Assembly: GCA_018676675.1 (NCBI GenBank)
Contig: JABHEG010000378.1
Span: forward strand, 62,001-126,000
Source: Lentisphaerota bacterium
GTDB taxonomy: Bacteria > Verrucomicrobiota > Lentisphaeria > Oligosphaerales > JABHEG01
Reading direction: 5' to 3'
DNA: 64,000 bases
Shown here: positions 26,682-36,327 of the stretch, piece after piece
How the letters are laid out: the number at the start of each line of letters is the position of its first letter
Position numbering within the stretch: the stretch's first letter is position 1
The notes under the pieces: model-generated
Told to the model about the DNA's origin: nothing
Databases searched by the model: none
What the model saw: the letters and a program-made list of their open reading frames with translations, nothing else
Made by a program: the position numbers and the translations under genes

Positions 26682-28109
26682 TTGCATGCGTGCGAGCCGC
26701 CGGGATGGACTGTGGATTGCCCACGACAGAACGATACCGGGTTCTATCGCCCGCGCAAGCCATGGGAGACGTCCCTGTATCGCCTCGTCGAGGAGCACTT
26801 CGACGAGTTCGAGCGCGTCTACCCCGATCGGTTCCAGCACAAGTACGGGTTTTGGCGCCCGGTGATCCGCAAGGCAGTCAAGGACTACCTCAAGTGTGGC
26901 GACCTGCGCGAGGGGTTCGCTCGTGTGCGCTGTCCCGAGTGCGGCCACAACATGTTCGTCGGGCTTTCCTGCAAACAGCGCTGCATCTGCCCGTCATGCC
27001 ACCAAAAACGCACACTCGTGACGGCCATCAACATCGCCGAGAACATCTCCGCCCCCGTCCCCCACCGCCAGTTTGTCTTGACGATGCCCAAGCGGTTCCG
27101 CCTCTACTTCCGTTTCGACCGTGAACTGTTGCGCAAGCTGCCGAAGCTCGCGTGGGAGACGGTGAAGGAAGTCTACCGCGCCGTGCTCGACCGCAGCGAC
27201 GCGGTCCCCGGCATGGTCGCAGGCATCCAGAGTCACGGACAACTCAGCAATTGGCATCCGCATATCCATGCGCTGGTCACGTATGGCGCGTTCACCCCGG
27301 ATGGCGCATTCATCCCGCTGCCCGATGAGCTTTCCAGCACGCCGTTCCTCAAGATCTGGGAGGACAAGATCTTCGGCCTCCTGCTCGACGAGGGCAGGAT
27401 CACACAGAACGTCATCGACCAGATGGGGACCTGGAAGCACTCGGGATTCTCAGTAGACAAGAGCGTGGCCCTGGCCGCCGGGGACACCGCGGGACTCGAA
27501 CGCCTGACCGCGTACATGGTCCGCTGCCCGTTTAGCCTCGACCGCATCCTCTCGGTCAGCGACGACGGACAAGTCGTGTACCGGGCCGAGAAAGCGGATT
27601 GTCAGCCCTTCCCGATGCTCGGCGACGAGAAACTGTTCCGCGGCATCAGCCGCAACTTTGAAATCTTTGACCCCCTCGAGTTCCTGGCCGAGATCACCCA
27701 GCACATCCCCAACCCGGGCATGCAGATGGTCAGATACTACGGGTGGTACTCCAATAAGATGCGCGGGCAGCGGCTCAAGGCGGCGGAGAGCACTGGCAAC
27801 GCTTCCGAGGAGATTGTCATCGACGACGAGGACACGCCGTACCGGAAGCTGTGCCGTATGCGATGGGCGGCACTCATCAAGCGCGTGTATGAGACGGACC
27901 CGCTCTGCTGTCCCAAGTGCGGCTCGGAGATGAAGGCCATCGCCTTCATCGAACGTCGCGACCAGCCCGACGTGGTCGAGCAAATCCTCAAACATTGCGG
28001 CCTCTGGGACCGCCCCGCCTCACGCGCCCCGCCTGCAACCGAACAGCCCGAGCAGCTCGATCTGGAGCTGCAATACGTCGACACCGACGAGTTCCTCATG
28101 GCCCTTTGA
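26682..28109 (+). mobile_element. IS91-family transposase (HUH, zinc-binding)
   Basis: A 475-residue rolling-circle transposase. Order: N-terminal helical region, C-P-E-C...C-x7-C-x2-C zinc finger (about 80-108), H-P-H-I-H (HUH metal site, about 195-200) and a catalytic tyrosine region M-V-R-Y-Y-G-W-Y-S-N-K-M-R-G near residue 350, followed by a second Cys pair near 410. All key residues are kept, so it may be active. The reading frame starts at TTG 26682 or GTG 26712; the family-conserved part begins at about residue 20 (G-F-Y-R-P-R). These elements lack ordinary terminal inverted repeats and move from an origin near the 3' end. Confidence 0.95.
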
Positions 28110-28190
28110 GCTCAAACGCCGAAGGGCACAGGGGAACACGCCCCGAAACGGCAGATCTGGACTGGATTTGTCTGCCGAATGCCCGGATGT

Positions 28191-28234
28191 CCCCGGAGTG
28201 ATGCCGAGCCGGCCCGGCCGGCATCACTCCGGGG
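28191..28234. other. Perfect 16-bp hairpin 3' of transposase, candidate oriIS
   Basis: CCCCGGAGTGATGCCG (28191-28206) pairs perfectly with its complement at 28219-28234 around a 12-base G/C-rich loop, about 80 bp after the transposase stop. No T-run follows, so it is not a normal intrinsic terminator. IS91-family elements start rolling-circle transfer at a hairpin-bearing origin downstream of the transposase; this is a positional match only. Confidence 0.6.
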
Positions 28235-28370
28235 CGCCAGCACCCCAAATCCTCACCCGCTCCATTGCTTCGGTTCCCATTCCGCGCTACCCTATCCCCG
28301 TCACCGGAAAGGAAATTCCTATCTGTAAGAGTTCGAGGCGTAGTGCCCGGCACCCAGTGGCCGCTGGTGA

Positions 28371-28405
28371 CCTGCCCTGCTGGACAGAAGGGGTATCCGT
28401 CGTAC
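28371..28405. repeat. Inverted repeat, right copy
   Basis: Right partner of 26151-26190 (core TGCCCTGCTGGACAGAAGGG). The pair lies about 500 bp before and 260 bp after the transposase gene. Confidence 0.7.
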
Positions 28406-28420
28406 GTAGGAAAGCCGCTC

Positions 28421-28778
28421 CCGCAAGTCGCGCATGCGCGTCAAGCAAGCTAAGGCTCAATCTCCTTTTGGACAGCGCAATACACCACGACAGACGGTAG
28501 TGTCACAGCCTCCGTCTACGTGGTCGCCCGTCGCGCGAGCGGCGGCTACCGGGGGCGCGAAGATCAGGTGGCCCTTGTCACCTGGCGTTCGCGCCGCCAA
28601 CATGCGGGGGGACGCAGAGCGAGTCCCTGAGCGACCTGCCGTTTCGGCAGGACTGCAAAGCCCTGGCCTCGCAGGGCGAGGGGGAGAGCTTCTTCCCCGG
28701 CGGGGTCTGGGGCAGGGCCTCAGATTTTCCACCGCAACGAGTTACAGTCTAGCTTGACGCGCATGCGCAAGTCGCGGC
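28421..28778. repeat. Candidate miniature element with inverted ends around GCGCATGCGC
   Basis: The left end CGCGCATGCGCGTCAAGC (28429-28446) is matched in reverse by GCTTGACGCGCATGCGC (28752-28768), with further weaker matching outward to about 28421 and 28778. The 300-bp interior has no gene-like frame. This could be a MITE or a decayed element next to the IS91-family copy. Confidence 0.4.
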
Positions 28779-28838
28779 TCGGACGGACGGTCCAGTTCGG
28801 GCCGCGGTGAGCGCTTAGGCGCGCGGCCGGCTGACGTC

Positions 28839-31800
28839 TTACTTCGCTTTGATCAGATGAACCGACCTGTAGATGCCTCCGTCATTCGAGCCGTCGTAGA
28901 CACGAACGGCGATCACGTTGGGTTCGTCCGTGTGAATGCTCTCGGCCGGTAAGCCGAAAGAGAACGGTTTGTTCCACCCCTTGTGGTGCCCCAGCAAACG
29001 CCCGTTCCAGTAGACCCACGCCTCGCCGTCAACCGCGCCGAAGTAGAGCGAGACGGGTTTGGAGACCAACTTGGGCTCCACCATGTAGTTCAACCGATAC
29101 CAGGCGAATCCGTCGTGCTCATACCCCTGGCTTTCCCACGTCTTCCCGATGTGGATCTCGGCCCAGGAGTCATCCTCAAAGTCAGCGCTGAACCACCCTC
29201 GTTTTTGTCCAATATCTTCGGGATCAAGGGCGAATCGCCAGCCTAGAGGGAGGGCAACAAGCTTCTTTACGGGAGGGTGCTTCTTGCGAGCCGCCTCCTC
29301 ACGCCATCGTTGTACGTCACGGGCCAGGTAATGCCCTTCTCTCAGGATCGAACGGCTGACAACGCCAGACCACTTGCTGCGATCGCGGCGGACCTCCTCG
29401 AGTAGTGCAGTTCCCCGAACCAGCACCTTCGCGGCAAGCTCTGAAGCTCGGTCCGGATCAGGCTCCGCCCGGGCTGCCCGTTTTCCCCCCGCGTAATCCA
29501 TCAGCCGATCGGTGTACTCCAGGCAAAGCCCTATCTTGTCAAGACGTTGATTCACAATGGGAGTAGTGTTTGCGCTCCGGGCAGCCTCGTAATGTGTCCG
29601 GAGCTGAGTCCGGACCTCAGGCGTGAAGACGGCCGGACCACAAGTCATGCCACGGCCCGGGAAGTGCCGCCCACACTCGGCCGTCTGGATCTCGAGGAGG
29701 TCGTGATATGCCTTCATATGGGGAGCAGCGGCCCCAAACAAGTCATCGAACATCTTCTCCACGATCGCATCCACATCGGCGTCGACATCCCACAGCAGGC
29801 GTGCCGCAACGTAGAACGCAGGGAAACGGCCCCATACCGCCTCAGGGTTATACTGGGTATAGACACCCTTGCAGCCCTGCCGGATGTACCACGGCATATC
29901 TTCGCGAATGCTGTGCACAATCGGCCAGGGGAGGTCCAGCCAGTTGACCTTCCAGTAGTACTCGTAGAAGTAGGCCGCACAGCCCATCTCCTGCCACTCT
30001 TGGATGAGTTCGACGTAGCGTTGGTTTGGCGAGCAGGAGGAATCGGGGACCGGGTGCGCCAGGCAGTAATCCTCGTAGTGAGTGATAACCACATCGATCA
30101 TGGGATCAGCTTTCACGTTCTTGTCCAGCGGCGGCCAGTTGTAGACATTGTAGGCTCCCACAAGTATGCGGGCCTCCGGATGCGTCTTGCGGAGTTCGCG
30201 GGCGACGGCGTTGTAGAAGAGAAGACTGCGCCGCGATTTGCTCCGATCCCGGGAAACATCGGCTTCGTCCCAGGCCAGGCACCCCGCACACTCACACCAC
30301 ATCTGACCATCCGTAGGCGACAGCGAAATCAGCTTGGTGCTGGGGCGTGTATCAAGTATCGCCCCCATGTTCTTCGCGATCTCGGCGTGCAGCTCCGGAT
30401 TCGTGTAGCAGAGCTTGCACTCCGGGTCATCCGACCGCTTTCCCTTTATGAGGGCAAAGAACTCAGGATGCGTCTCAAAGTACCGCCTATGAGGGATTAG
30501 CCGATTCTGGGTGTGGTAGATGCCCGGCGAGATGAGAAAGCCATCATCACACCGGTTCTGCTTGTTGCGCAGCATCCACGAGCCGGTACCGATCCAGCGC
30601 ATGGGGAAACTCGGTTCCCGAACGATGTCACGTTTTGGGACAGTCAACGTGGTGTGGGCAGGAATCACTTCTCCCAGAGGTCCCGGAAGATACCAACGGG
30701 CATCCACGACCGTCTCAAGCAGCTCATAGGCTCCGTACAGAGTGGCAAGGGGGCTGTTGCCGATGATCTGTGTTTCGTTGCCGCCAACACCGATCCGGAA
30801 CGCTTCAGTACTCTCTCCGGGATTCGGTTGCCGTCGCGTCAGACAGATCCTATGCCCCTTGGCTTCAGCTCGGTCGGTCACAATGGGCAACACGGCCCCC
30901 GTGCTCTTGCGAATCGTCTCCTGCAGCTCAAGAGCGGCATCGACTTCACGGTCCGAATGCCGGCGCTCCAGAACGATGCTCGACGACGCTCTGCCGGATA
31001 CCACAAGAGTTCCGGGAGGGACACCATCCACAAGCACGGGCTCAGTAGCAGGTGCGCCGATCGGCACAGTCAAGACCGCACTGCGTTCCCGCAATCGCGC
31101 CAGGGCTTGTTCGTTCGGCAGCCCTTTGAATTCCCACAGGGCAAGGTGGAACGTGTCCACTCCGGGCCGCATGAGAAGGCGGACATCAACCACATAATCA
31201 GTCAGAGTGGCCGACGCAGTGTGCACCTGGGCAGGCGAATAGGCCACAGCACACGGTCCCGCCCCACCGCCGCCATTCCCCAAGTCGAACTCCGAATCAC
31301 CCAGGAGCAACCACCAGTCTTCGCGCCCGGCAACCAGTTTGCCGACTCCTTCCTGCGCCCTGTCAGCTGTCCAGACGACCCGCTTGCCCGTCTTCTTCGT
31401 CACGCTGGGGAAGGCCCGCAGCCGGACCTCGAGCGCATCGCCCTGCGAGCCGGCAACACGCCCCTGCACCCGGAAAAACGCATCCTCCGGCGCGTGGGAG
31501 AACGTCAAGGAGACAAGATCCGGGGCAGTGGCCCACGTGGAACAGACGGCTACGGCCCCCGACTCATAGTCTTGGTGATGAAACGCCGGTCGGAATGCAC
31601 CCAGTCCTTTACCGTTGACAAGCACATCAACGCAGGAGCCGCCGTACCAATTGGCGCCGGACGGGCGCGATACACCAATCCCGCACATCCCTTCACGAGC
31701 GATCAGCTCAACGGCCGCAGGATGCGCCTCTCGATCAAGACATGCGGCGTAACCCAACGCATAGGGGTAGCGCTTGGAGGTCTTCCCCCCAACGGGAACC

Positions 31801-32000
31801 AGCGGCAATTTAGCCCTCAGAAGCCGATGGCCCTTGTGCTTCCCCGGGTTGCTCTGCACACGCTCGACACAGGGAATCGACTGGTCTGTCAAAAGCTCCC
31901 CAAGTGGCTGCCCCACCAGGAACTCATCCACTGTAGTGCCACCGACAAGACACCCGAAGAGCAGAAGAGAGACGCCACACTGGACCGGCTTCAGATTCAT
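28839..32000 (-). CDS. Exported DUF4838 protein with GH67-N-like and galactose-binding-like domains
   Basis: A 1053-residue secreted protein (signal peptide about 1-21). An unassigned beta-rich N-terminal half (about 35-330) is followed by an alpha-glucuronidase/GH67-N-like domain (about 338-450: A-A-L-E-L-Q-E-T-I-R-K-S-T-G-A-V-L-P-I-V), a DUF4838 domain (about 500-790, with C569-x-C571-x2-C574 after S-P-T-D-G) and a beta-galactosidase-style jelly roll at the end (about 925-1053; A-W-V-Y-W-N-G-R-L-L-G-H-H-K-G). DUF4838 proteins are thought to be glycoside hydrolases of the GH20/GH67 type, but most are uncharacterised. It is divergent from the propeller protein at 32212-35424. Uronate- or hexosamine-containing glycan is a reasonable substrate guess. 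Confidence 0.85.
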   Translation of the reverse strand: MNLKPVQCGVSLLLFGCLVGGTTVDEFLVGQPLGELLTDQSIPCVERVQSNPGKHKGHRLLRAKLPLVPVGGKTSKRYPYALGYAACLDREAHPAAVELIAREGMCGIGVSRPSGANWYGGSCVDVLVNGKGLGAFRPAFHHQDYESGAVAVCSTWATAPDLVSLTFSHAPEDAFFRVQGRVAGSQGDALEVRLRAFPSVTKKTGKRVVWTADRAQEGVGKLVAGREDWWLLLGDSEFDLGNGGGGAGPCAVAYSPAQVHTASATLTDYVVDVRLLMRPGVDTFHLALWEFKGLPNEQALARLRERSAVLTVPIGAPATEPVLVDGVPPGTLVVSGRASSSIVLERRHSDREVDAALELQETIRKSTGAVLPIVTDRAEAKGHRICLTRRQPNPGESTEAFRIGVGGNETQIIGNSPLATLYGAYELLETVVDARWYLPGPLGEVIPAHTTLTVPKRDIVREPSFPMRWIGTGSWMLRNKQNRCDDGFLISPGIYHTQNRLIPHRRYFETHPEFFALIKGKRSDDPECKLCYTNPELHAEIAKNMGAILDTRPSTKLISLSPTDGQMWCECAGCLAWDEADVSRDRSKSRRSLLFYNAVARELRKTHPEARILVGAYNVYNWPPLDKNVKADPMIDVVITHYEDYCLAHPVPDSSCSPNQRYVELIQEWQEMGCAAYFYEYYWKVNWLDLPWPIVHSIREDMPWYIRQGCKGVYTQYNPEAVWGRFPAFYVAARLLWDVDADVDAIVEKMFDDLFGAAAPHMKAYHDLLEIQTAECGRHFPGRGMTCGPAVFTPEVRTQLRTHYEAARSANTTPIVNQRLDKIGLCLEYTDRLMDYAGGKRAARAEPDPDRASELAAKVLVRGTALLEEVRRDRSKWSGVVSRSILREGHYLARDVQRWREEAARKKHPPVKKLVALPLGWRFALDPEDIGQKRGWFSADFEDDSWAEIHIGKTWESQGYEHDGFAWYRLNYMVEPKLVSKPVSLYFGAVDGEAWVYWNGRLLGHHKGWNKPFSFGLPAESIHTDEPNVIAVRVYDGSNDGGIYRSVHLIKAK

Positions 32001-32211
32001 ACGTTCTCGTCTCCCGGACTTTGAGGCCCCGCACTGTTGTCAGCCAGACATCAAGGCATTCACCGTTCGTATGTCCACCACACCAAGCGAGCAGCGTGGA
32101 ATGCCGGTGCGCCCGGTCGTACAGTAGGCGGGTCTGACTGGCTGTCAAAAAAGCGGCAGAGCCAAGCCGCCAAAGGCCGACTCCGGAGCGGCCCATCCTG
32201 TGGAGCAAGGT
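32001..32211. other. Divergent promoter region
   Basis: About 210 bp between the DUF4838 gene and the propeller gene. Both upstream regions overlap here; no operator or hairpin stands out. Confidence 0.35.
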
Positions 32212-35200
32212 ATGCACAACCGGATACGAGTCCTGACACCGTGGCGTCGGGCAGGAGGACTCCTCAGCGCCGCCCTCCTCGCCCTGTCCGCCCACATGGT
32301 GAACGCAGCCCCCGCTGACAGAGCCATGGCCACAGTGCGGCAGGCCGGGGTCCATGGAGGCCTGACCGTTCACCTCGGTTGCGGAGATGGCGTCTTCACC
32401 GCAGCTCTTCGAACGAACACCAGCACGATGGTCCACGGCCTGGCTGTACCCCCCCGCGATGCAGAGACGGCAAGAACAACCGTCCGTCGCCTTGGCCTCT
32501 ACGGCCCCGTGAGCATCGAACGGCTTCGGGGCCAACGCCTGCCCTACGCAGAGAACCTGGTGAACCTGCTGGTGGCAGACGACATGGCCGGGGTCCCCCC
32601 CGCTGAAGCCATGCGCGTTCTCGTCCCCAACGGCGTGCTCCTTGTGCGAGAAGGCGACGGCTGGCGAAAGAGCGTCAAGGCGTGGCCTGAGACCATTGAC
32701 GAATGGACTCACTTCATGCACGGGGCCGACAACAATGCCGTGGCCCGAGACACGACAATCGGGCCGCCCGAACGCATCCAGTGGGCCGCCGGGCCGCGCT
32801 GGTCCAGAGAACACGACACCACACCAAGCCTGTTCGCCCCGGTCTCCGCCAGGGGACGCCTCTTCTACGTCACTGAGGAAGGTCCGGTTTGCGTCATCGA
32901 TCCACGTATCCCCGACCGATACTCAGTCGTCGCTCGGGACGCCTTCAACGGCGTCGTGCTCTGGAAACGCCCCATCGACACATGGTACTCAACCCAAGTC
33001 ATTTGGGGGCACATCCCCGTGCATTCCCAACGCCGCCTCGTGGCTGTTAACGACCGCGTCTATGTCACCCCAGGCATGCAGGCTCCCGTGATCAGTCTGG
33101 ATGCCAGGACGGGAAATCTCGTCCACACCTATGAGGGGACAAAGTTCACCAGCGAGATTCTGTGCGCAGGAGGCAAACTCGTCCTCGCCATCCGTAAAGA
33201 ACAGGCAACAGATGGACTCGCGGTCGGCCGCGATCGGAAGCGCTTCCGTCGTGGCTTCACCGGCCCTGCAACAGGCGATGAAGCCGTGATGGCAGTCGAC
33301 GCGGAAACGGGGAAAATCCTCTGGAGAGAACAGAGGCCATGCCTGCCGTTGACACTCACGCTCGCCAACGGGCGCGTGCTTCTGGCGGACAAGGAATCCG
33401 TAACCTGCCTTGATGCGGCCACGGGCAAGCAGTTGTGGGAGGCCCCGTGCCCGGCTCGCACAATCGTGGTTTCCGGCGAGATCGTGGTCGCCGCCACCGA
33501 CCGTGGCACGACTCAGTACAGCAGAGCACCGAAGACCATCCACGTTACCGCCCTCTCGATCACCGACGGCTCACAACTCTGGAACGCCTCGGGAGACTGC
33601 CTCCCAAACTTCAACTTCTTCTACCTCCCGGTTGACCTCTTCGTTGCACAGAACCAGGTGTGGGGGCTGGCCGAGAAGCTGGAGTGGAACAAGAAACCCG
33701 GCAGCGGACACCTCCTTGGCCTGGATCTGACGACCGGCAAGGTCACAACGCGCACGCCGCTTGCCGGCGCGTTCACCCCCGGGCACCACGTGCGCTGCTA
33801 CAAAGGTAAAGCGACCGAACGCTTCCTGCTGTTCAACAAGCGCGGTATCGAGTTCCTGAACATCGAGTCGAACGACGCCCCAATTCAGCACCAGTGGATT
33901 CGCGGAGCCTGTCGATACGGCATCCTCCCCTGCAACGGGTTGCTCTACGCACCGTCCCATGCCTGCGCCTGCTACCCAGGAGCGATGCTGAACGGGTTCG
34001 TGGCCCTCTCCTCCGCCCAGAACCCTCCGCCCTCAACACCAGTCACTCCGGCTCCCTCACCACTCGAATTGGGGCCCGCCTACGGCACGCACTATGTCCC
34101 CCCCGCCGAGCCAGCCGCTTCCGAACCGGATGCTTGGGAATCCTATCGGCACGACTCAGCCCGAAGTGGTGCCACCCCGACCGTAGTTCCATCAGCCCTT
34201 AGCATGCTCTGGAAGCGCGATCTTGGTGGCAAACTCACGGCGCCCGTGGCCGCCGCCGGACGCGTTCTCGTCGCCGCCACGGACCAGCACACGCTCTTCT
34301 GCCTGAACGAAGCCGACGGCGCAACCGTCTGGACATTTACCGCGGGAGGACGAATCGACTCCCCGCCCACAATCGCCCGGAACATGGTCCTATTCGGTTC
34401 CCGGGACGGCGCCTGTTATTGCCTGAACGCCGCCGATGGTGAGCTCATTTGGCGCTTCCGGGCCGGCCCCGAAGACAGACGCATCGGTGCCTTCGGCCAG
34501 CTCGAATCGGCCTGGCCCGTTTCCGGCAGCGTCCTCGTTCGGGACGGCGTGGCCTACTTCGCGGCCGGACGCTCCTCCTTCGTCGATGGTGGAATCATCA
34601 TCTATGGTCTCGACATTGGCTCCGGACTGGTCCGACACCGCATGGACCTCGTTGGGCCTGACCCGGGAGACAGCACGATCCAGAAGTCGGCTGGACGGAT
34701 GCCGGGAGCCGTACCCGACATCCTCAGTTGTGATGGTGAATCCCTCTATCTGCGACATGTACGCCTCCCCCTTGATCTGGCCGGCAGTCTGAAACCCGTT
34801 GAGTTGGGGTGGGGACTCAAGAGTAACTCCCATCTCCTGGCTGCCTCCGGCTTCCTCGATGACACCCTCTTCAACCGAACACGGTGGCAGTACGGAAACC
34901 GCATGGACCGCAGCCAGATGCTCGTGTTCAACGGAACTCAGGTGTACGGCCTGCGCGTCTATTCAGGAATCTCCTGGAACTGCTCAATCCACAAGACTGG
35001 CGAGGGGTATGTGATCTTCAAGCAAGACATCGGCAAGCCCGTTCCGCCCCCCCCAAAAGGCAAACCCAAGCTCCTCAACCGGATCCCGCACGAACGCTAT
35101 ACCTGGCACACCACTGTGCCTGCCCGGGTCCGCGCCATGGTACTCACCGGAGCACGCCAGCAGTCGCCCGAGGGGGCCACCGCAGTTCCCTCCTCTGTCC

Positions 35201-35424
35201 TCTTTGTCGCGGGAGCCCCGGACGAAATCGACGGCGATGATCCGCTGGCTGCATTCGAGGGCAGAAAGGGAGCCAGGTTGCTGGCCCTGTCAGGAACAGA
35301 TGGCAAGACTCTGTCGGACACGGCCCTCGGTGGACTCCCCGTGTGGGATGGGATGATCGCCTACCGAAACAAGCTCTTTATCGCCCAGACAAACGGCACG
35401 ATTCTCTCCCTCGGCAAGCGGTAG
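32212..35424 (+). CDS. Exported PQQ-like propeller protein with N-terminal methyltransferase-like domain (order M-B-A)
   Basis: A 1070-residue protein with the same modules as 14994-19598 in another order. Signal peptide about 1-32. Module M, about 38-150: H-L-G-C-G-D-G (54-60), strand-2 end near H75-G-L-A-V, N-L-L-V-A-D-D (117-123), L-V-P-N-G-V-L-L. Then E-W-T-H-F-M (164-169), module B about 164-600 ending with R-G-A-C567...C585-A-C587-Y, a Pro-rich linker (602-637) and module A about 641-1066 with E-S-A-W-P then V-L-V-R-D-G-V-A-Y-F-A-A-G. It lacks the CBM9 and malectin tails of its relatives. GGAG stands 6 bases before ATG 32212; a GTG 12 bases earlier is possible. Role unknown; periplasmic or surface location. 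Confidence 0.83.
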   Translation: MHNRIRVLTPWRRAGGLLSAALLALSAHMVNAAPADRAMATVRQAGVHGGLTVHLGCGDGVFTAALRTNTSTMVHGLAVPPRDAETARTTVRRLGLYGPVSIERLRGQRLPYAENLVNLLVADDMAGVPPAEAMRVLVPNGVLLVREGDGWRKSVKAWPETIDEWTHFMHGADNNAVARDTTIGPPERIQWAAGPRWSREHDTTPSLFAPVSARGRLFYVTEEGPVCVIDPRIPDRYSVVARDAFNGVVLWKRPIDTWYSTQVIWGHIPVHSQRRLVAVNDRVYVTPGMQAPVISLDARTGNLVHTYEGTKFTSEILCAGGKLVLAIRKEQATDGLAVGRDRKRFRRGFTGPATGDEAVMAVDAETGKILWREQRPCLPLTLTLANGRVLLADKESVTCLDAATGKQLWEAPCPARTIVVSGEIVVAATDRGTTQYSRAPKTIHVTALSITDGSQLWNASGDCLPNFNFFYLPVDLFVAQNQVWGLAEKLEWNKKPGSGHLLGLDLTTGKVTTRTPLAGAFTPGHHVRCYKGKATERFLLFNKRGIEFLNIESNDAPIQHQWIRGACRYGILPCNGLLYAPSHACACYPGAMLNGFVALSSAQNPPPSTPVTPAPSPLELGPAYGTHYVPPAEPAASEPDAWESYRHDSARSGATPTVVPSALSMLWKRDLGGKLTAPVAAAGRVLVAATDQHTLFCLNEADGATVWTFTAGGRIDSPPTIARNMVLFGSRDGACYCLNAADGELIWRFRAGPEDRRIGAFGQLESAWPVSGSVLVRDGVAYFAAGRSSFVDGGIIIYGLDIGSGLVRHRMDLVGPDPGDSTIQKSAGRMPGAVPDILSCDGESLYLRHVRLPLDLAGSLKPVELGWGLKSNSHLLAASGFLDDTLFNRTRWQYGNRMDRSQMLVFNGTQVYGLRVYSGISWNCSIHKTGEGYVIFKQDIGKPVPPPPKGKPKLLNRIPHERYTWHTTVPARVRAMVLTGARQQSPEGATAVPSSVLFVAGAPDEIDGDDPLAAFEGRKGARLLALSGTDGKTLSDTALGGLPVWDGMIAYRNKLFIAQTNGTILSLGKR

Positions 35425-36238
35425 GGCCTCAGTCGGAGACAGGACGGTACAACGGGAACGCCGCCGTCCCGGGCGCCCCCCTCTCCCGGCCCCCGATGCC
35501 ACTGAGATAGGCGGCGGGGAATCCATACAGGAAGGGGTCGCCGGATGGCACCGTCACATTAAGTTCAGGTGCAGCCAACGTGGGAGGGGCTGCCATGCCC
35601 CGATTGCCTCAACCTTAGCGCCACCCCAACCTGGCCCCCCGAGCCCCCTTCTCGGCAGTGTCTCCTGATCCCGCGGGGCTCACAGAATGAACGTCGTGGC
35701 GACCCAACAAGCAGTGGCACAGACGATTAGGAGCCCATAGAGCGGGAGACTGTAGAGCGCCAACTGCTGTCGAAGATGAAGCTCAGGATAGCGCCGCCCC
35801 TCCCCTCTTCCGGCCCAGACCTGCACCACAGAGCAAAAGCTGGTCACAGTCTTCAGAGTGGCAAATGCCTCCCTCCTCTTGAAGAGTGGGGCCGTTCGGC
35901 GAACGTGCAGGCCAACCCAACTCTGTGTTTCAGGCCAATCTCCGAAACGTCTCCGACAGACGCAGAAGCAGCGAATCCCGGGCAAACTCGTCAACCGGCC
36001 GGAGCCGCACGAACACGCTTGACACCACCACCATACCAGTGTATGTAGGCACGGATACAGAGAATACACGGAGGACTCCGACACAGGAAGCGGCGCGAAC
36101 ACATACGTTGGGCAGGTATACGAGGCGACCCGATGGAGACGTGACAGCCAGGCGGCGACAGCCCGAGCAGCGCCGCGTTGGTGACAGTGGCGGGGCCTGC
36201 AGCCGTGGCGCTGGGACATTCCGCGGGAGTGCAGATCA
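35425..36238. other. Intergenic region with palindromic repeat and doubtful frame
   Basis: About 810 bp. It holds the palindromic repeat at 35537-35608. On the minus strand an open frame of about 215 codons (35680-36327) ends in a hydrophobic segment, but it overlaps the nitrilase start and most of it looks non-coding. No RNA gene was seen. Confidence 0.5.
35537..35608. repeat. Palindromic repeat family A, copy 1
   Basis: GTCGCCGGATGGCACCG (35537-35553) and TGGGAGGGGCTGCCATGCCC (from 35581) bound this copy. The 28 bases 35581-35608 are the exact reverse complement of 54166-54193 and the 17 bases 35537-35553 are the exact reverse complement of 54225-54241. Confidence 0.9.
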
Positions 36239-36327
36239 TTGGCGAAGAGCCTGACAGTCGGTGCGTTCCAGTTCGCTGGCAGCGAGGACATAGCAGCCAA
36301 TCTTGCTGCCCTCGAGCGCGGCATCAC
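35680..36327 (-). pseudogene. Doubtful frame with C-terminal hydrophobic segment, possible gene remnant
   Basis: A frame of about 215 codons overlapping the nitrilase gene by 89 bp. Its last 25 residues (L-P-L-Y-G-L-L-I-V-C-A-T-A-C-W-V-A-T) would form a membrane helix, and a Y-P-E-L-H-L-R-Q-Q segment precedes it. The first half is rich in Arg, Cys and Ser as in non-coding G/C-rich DNA, and no family is recognised. It may be the end of a small membrane protein whose start has decayed, or chance. Confidence 0.2.

Larger units (their letters stand above)
28110..28838. other. Non-coding right flank of IS91-family element
   Basis: About 730 bp with no credible gene. It holds the oriIS-like hairpin, the right inverted repeat and the miniature-element candidate, then reaches the stop codon of the DUF4838 gene on the other strand. 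Confidence 0.5.

Noticed and set aside
26640..26682. TTGACT as a -35 box for the transposase
   Set aside because: No -10-like hexamer lies at 16-18 bases; the A/T-rich stretch remains a possible but unproven promoter.
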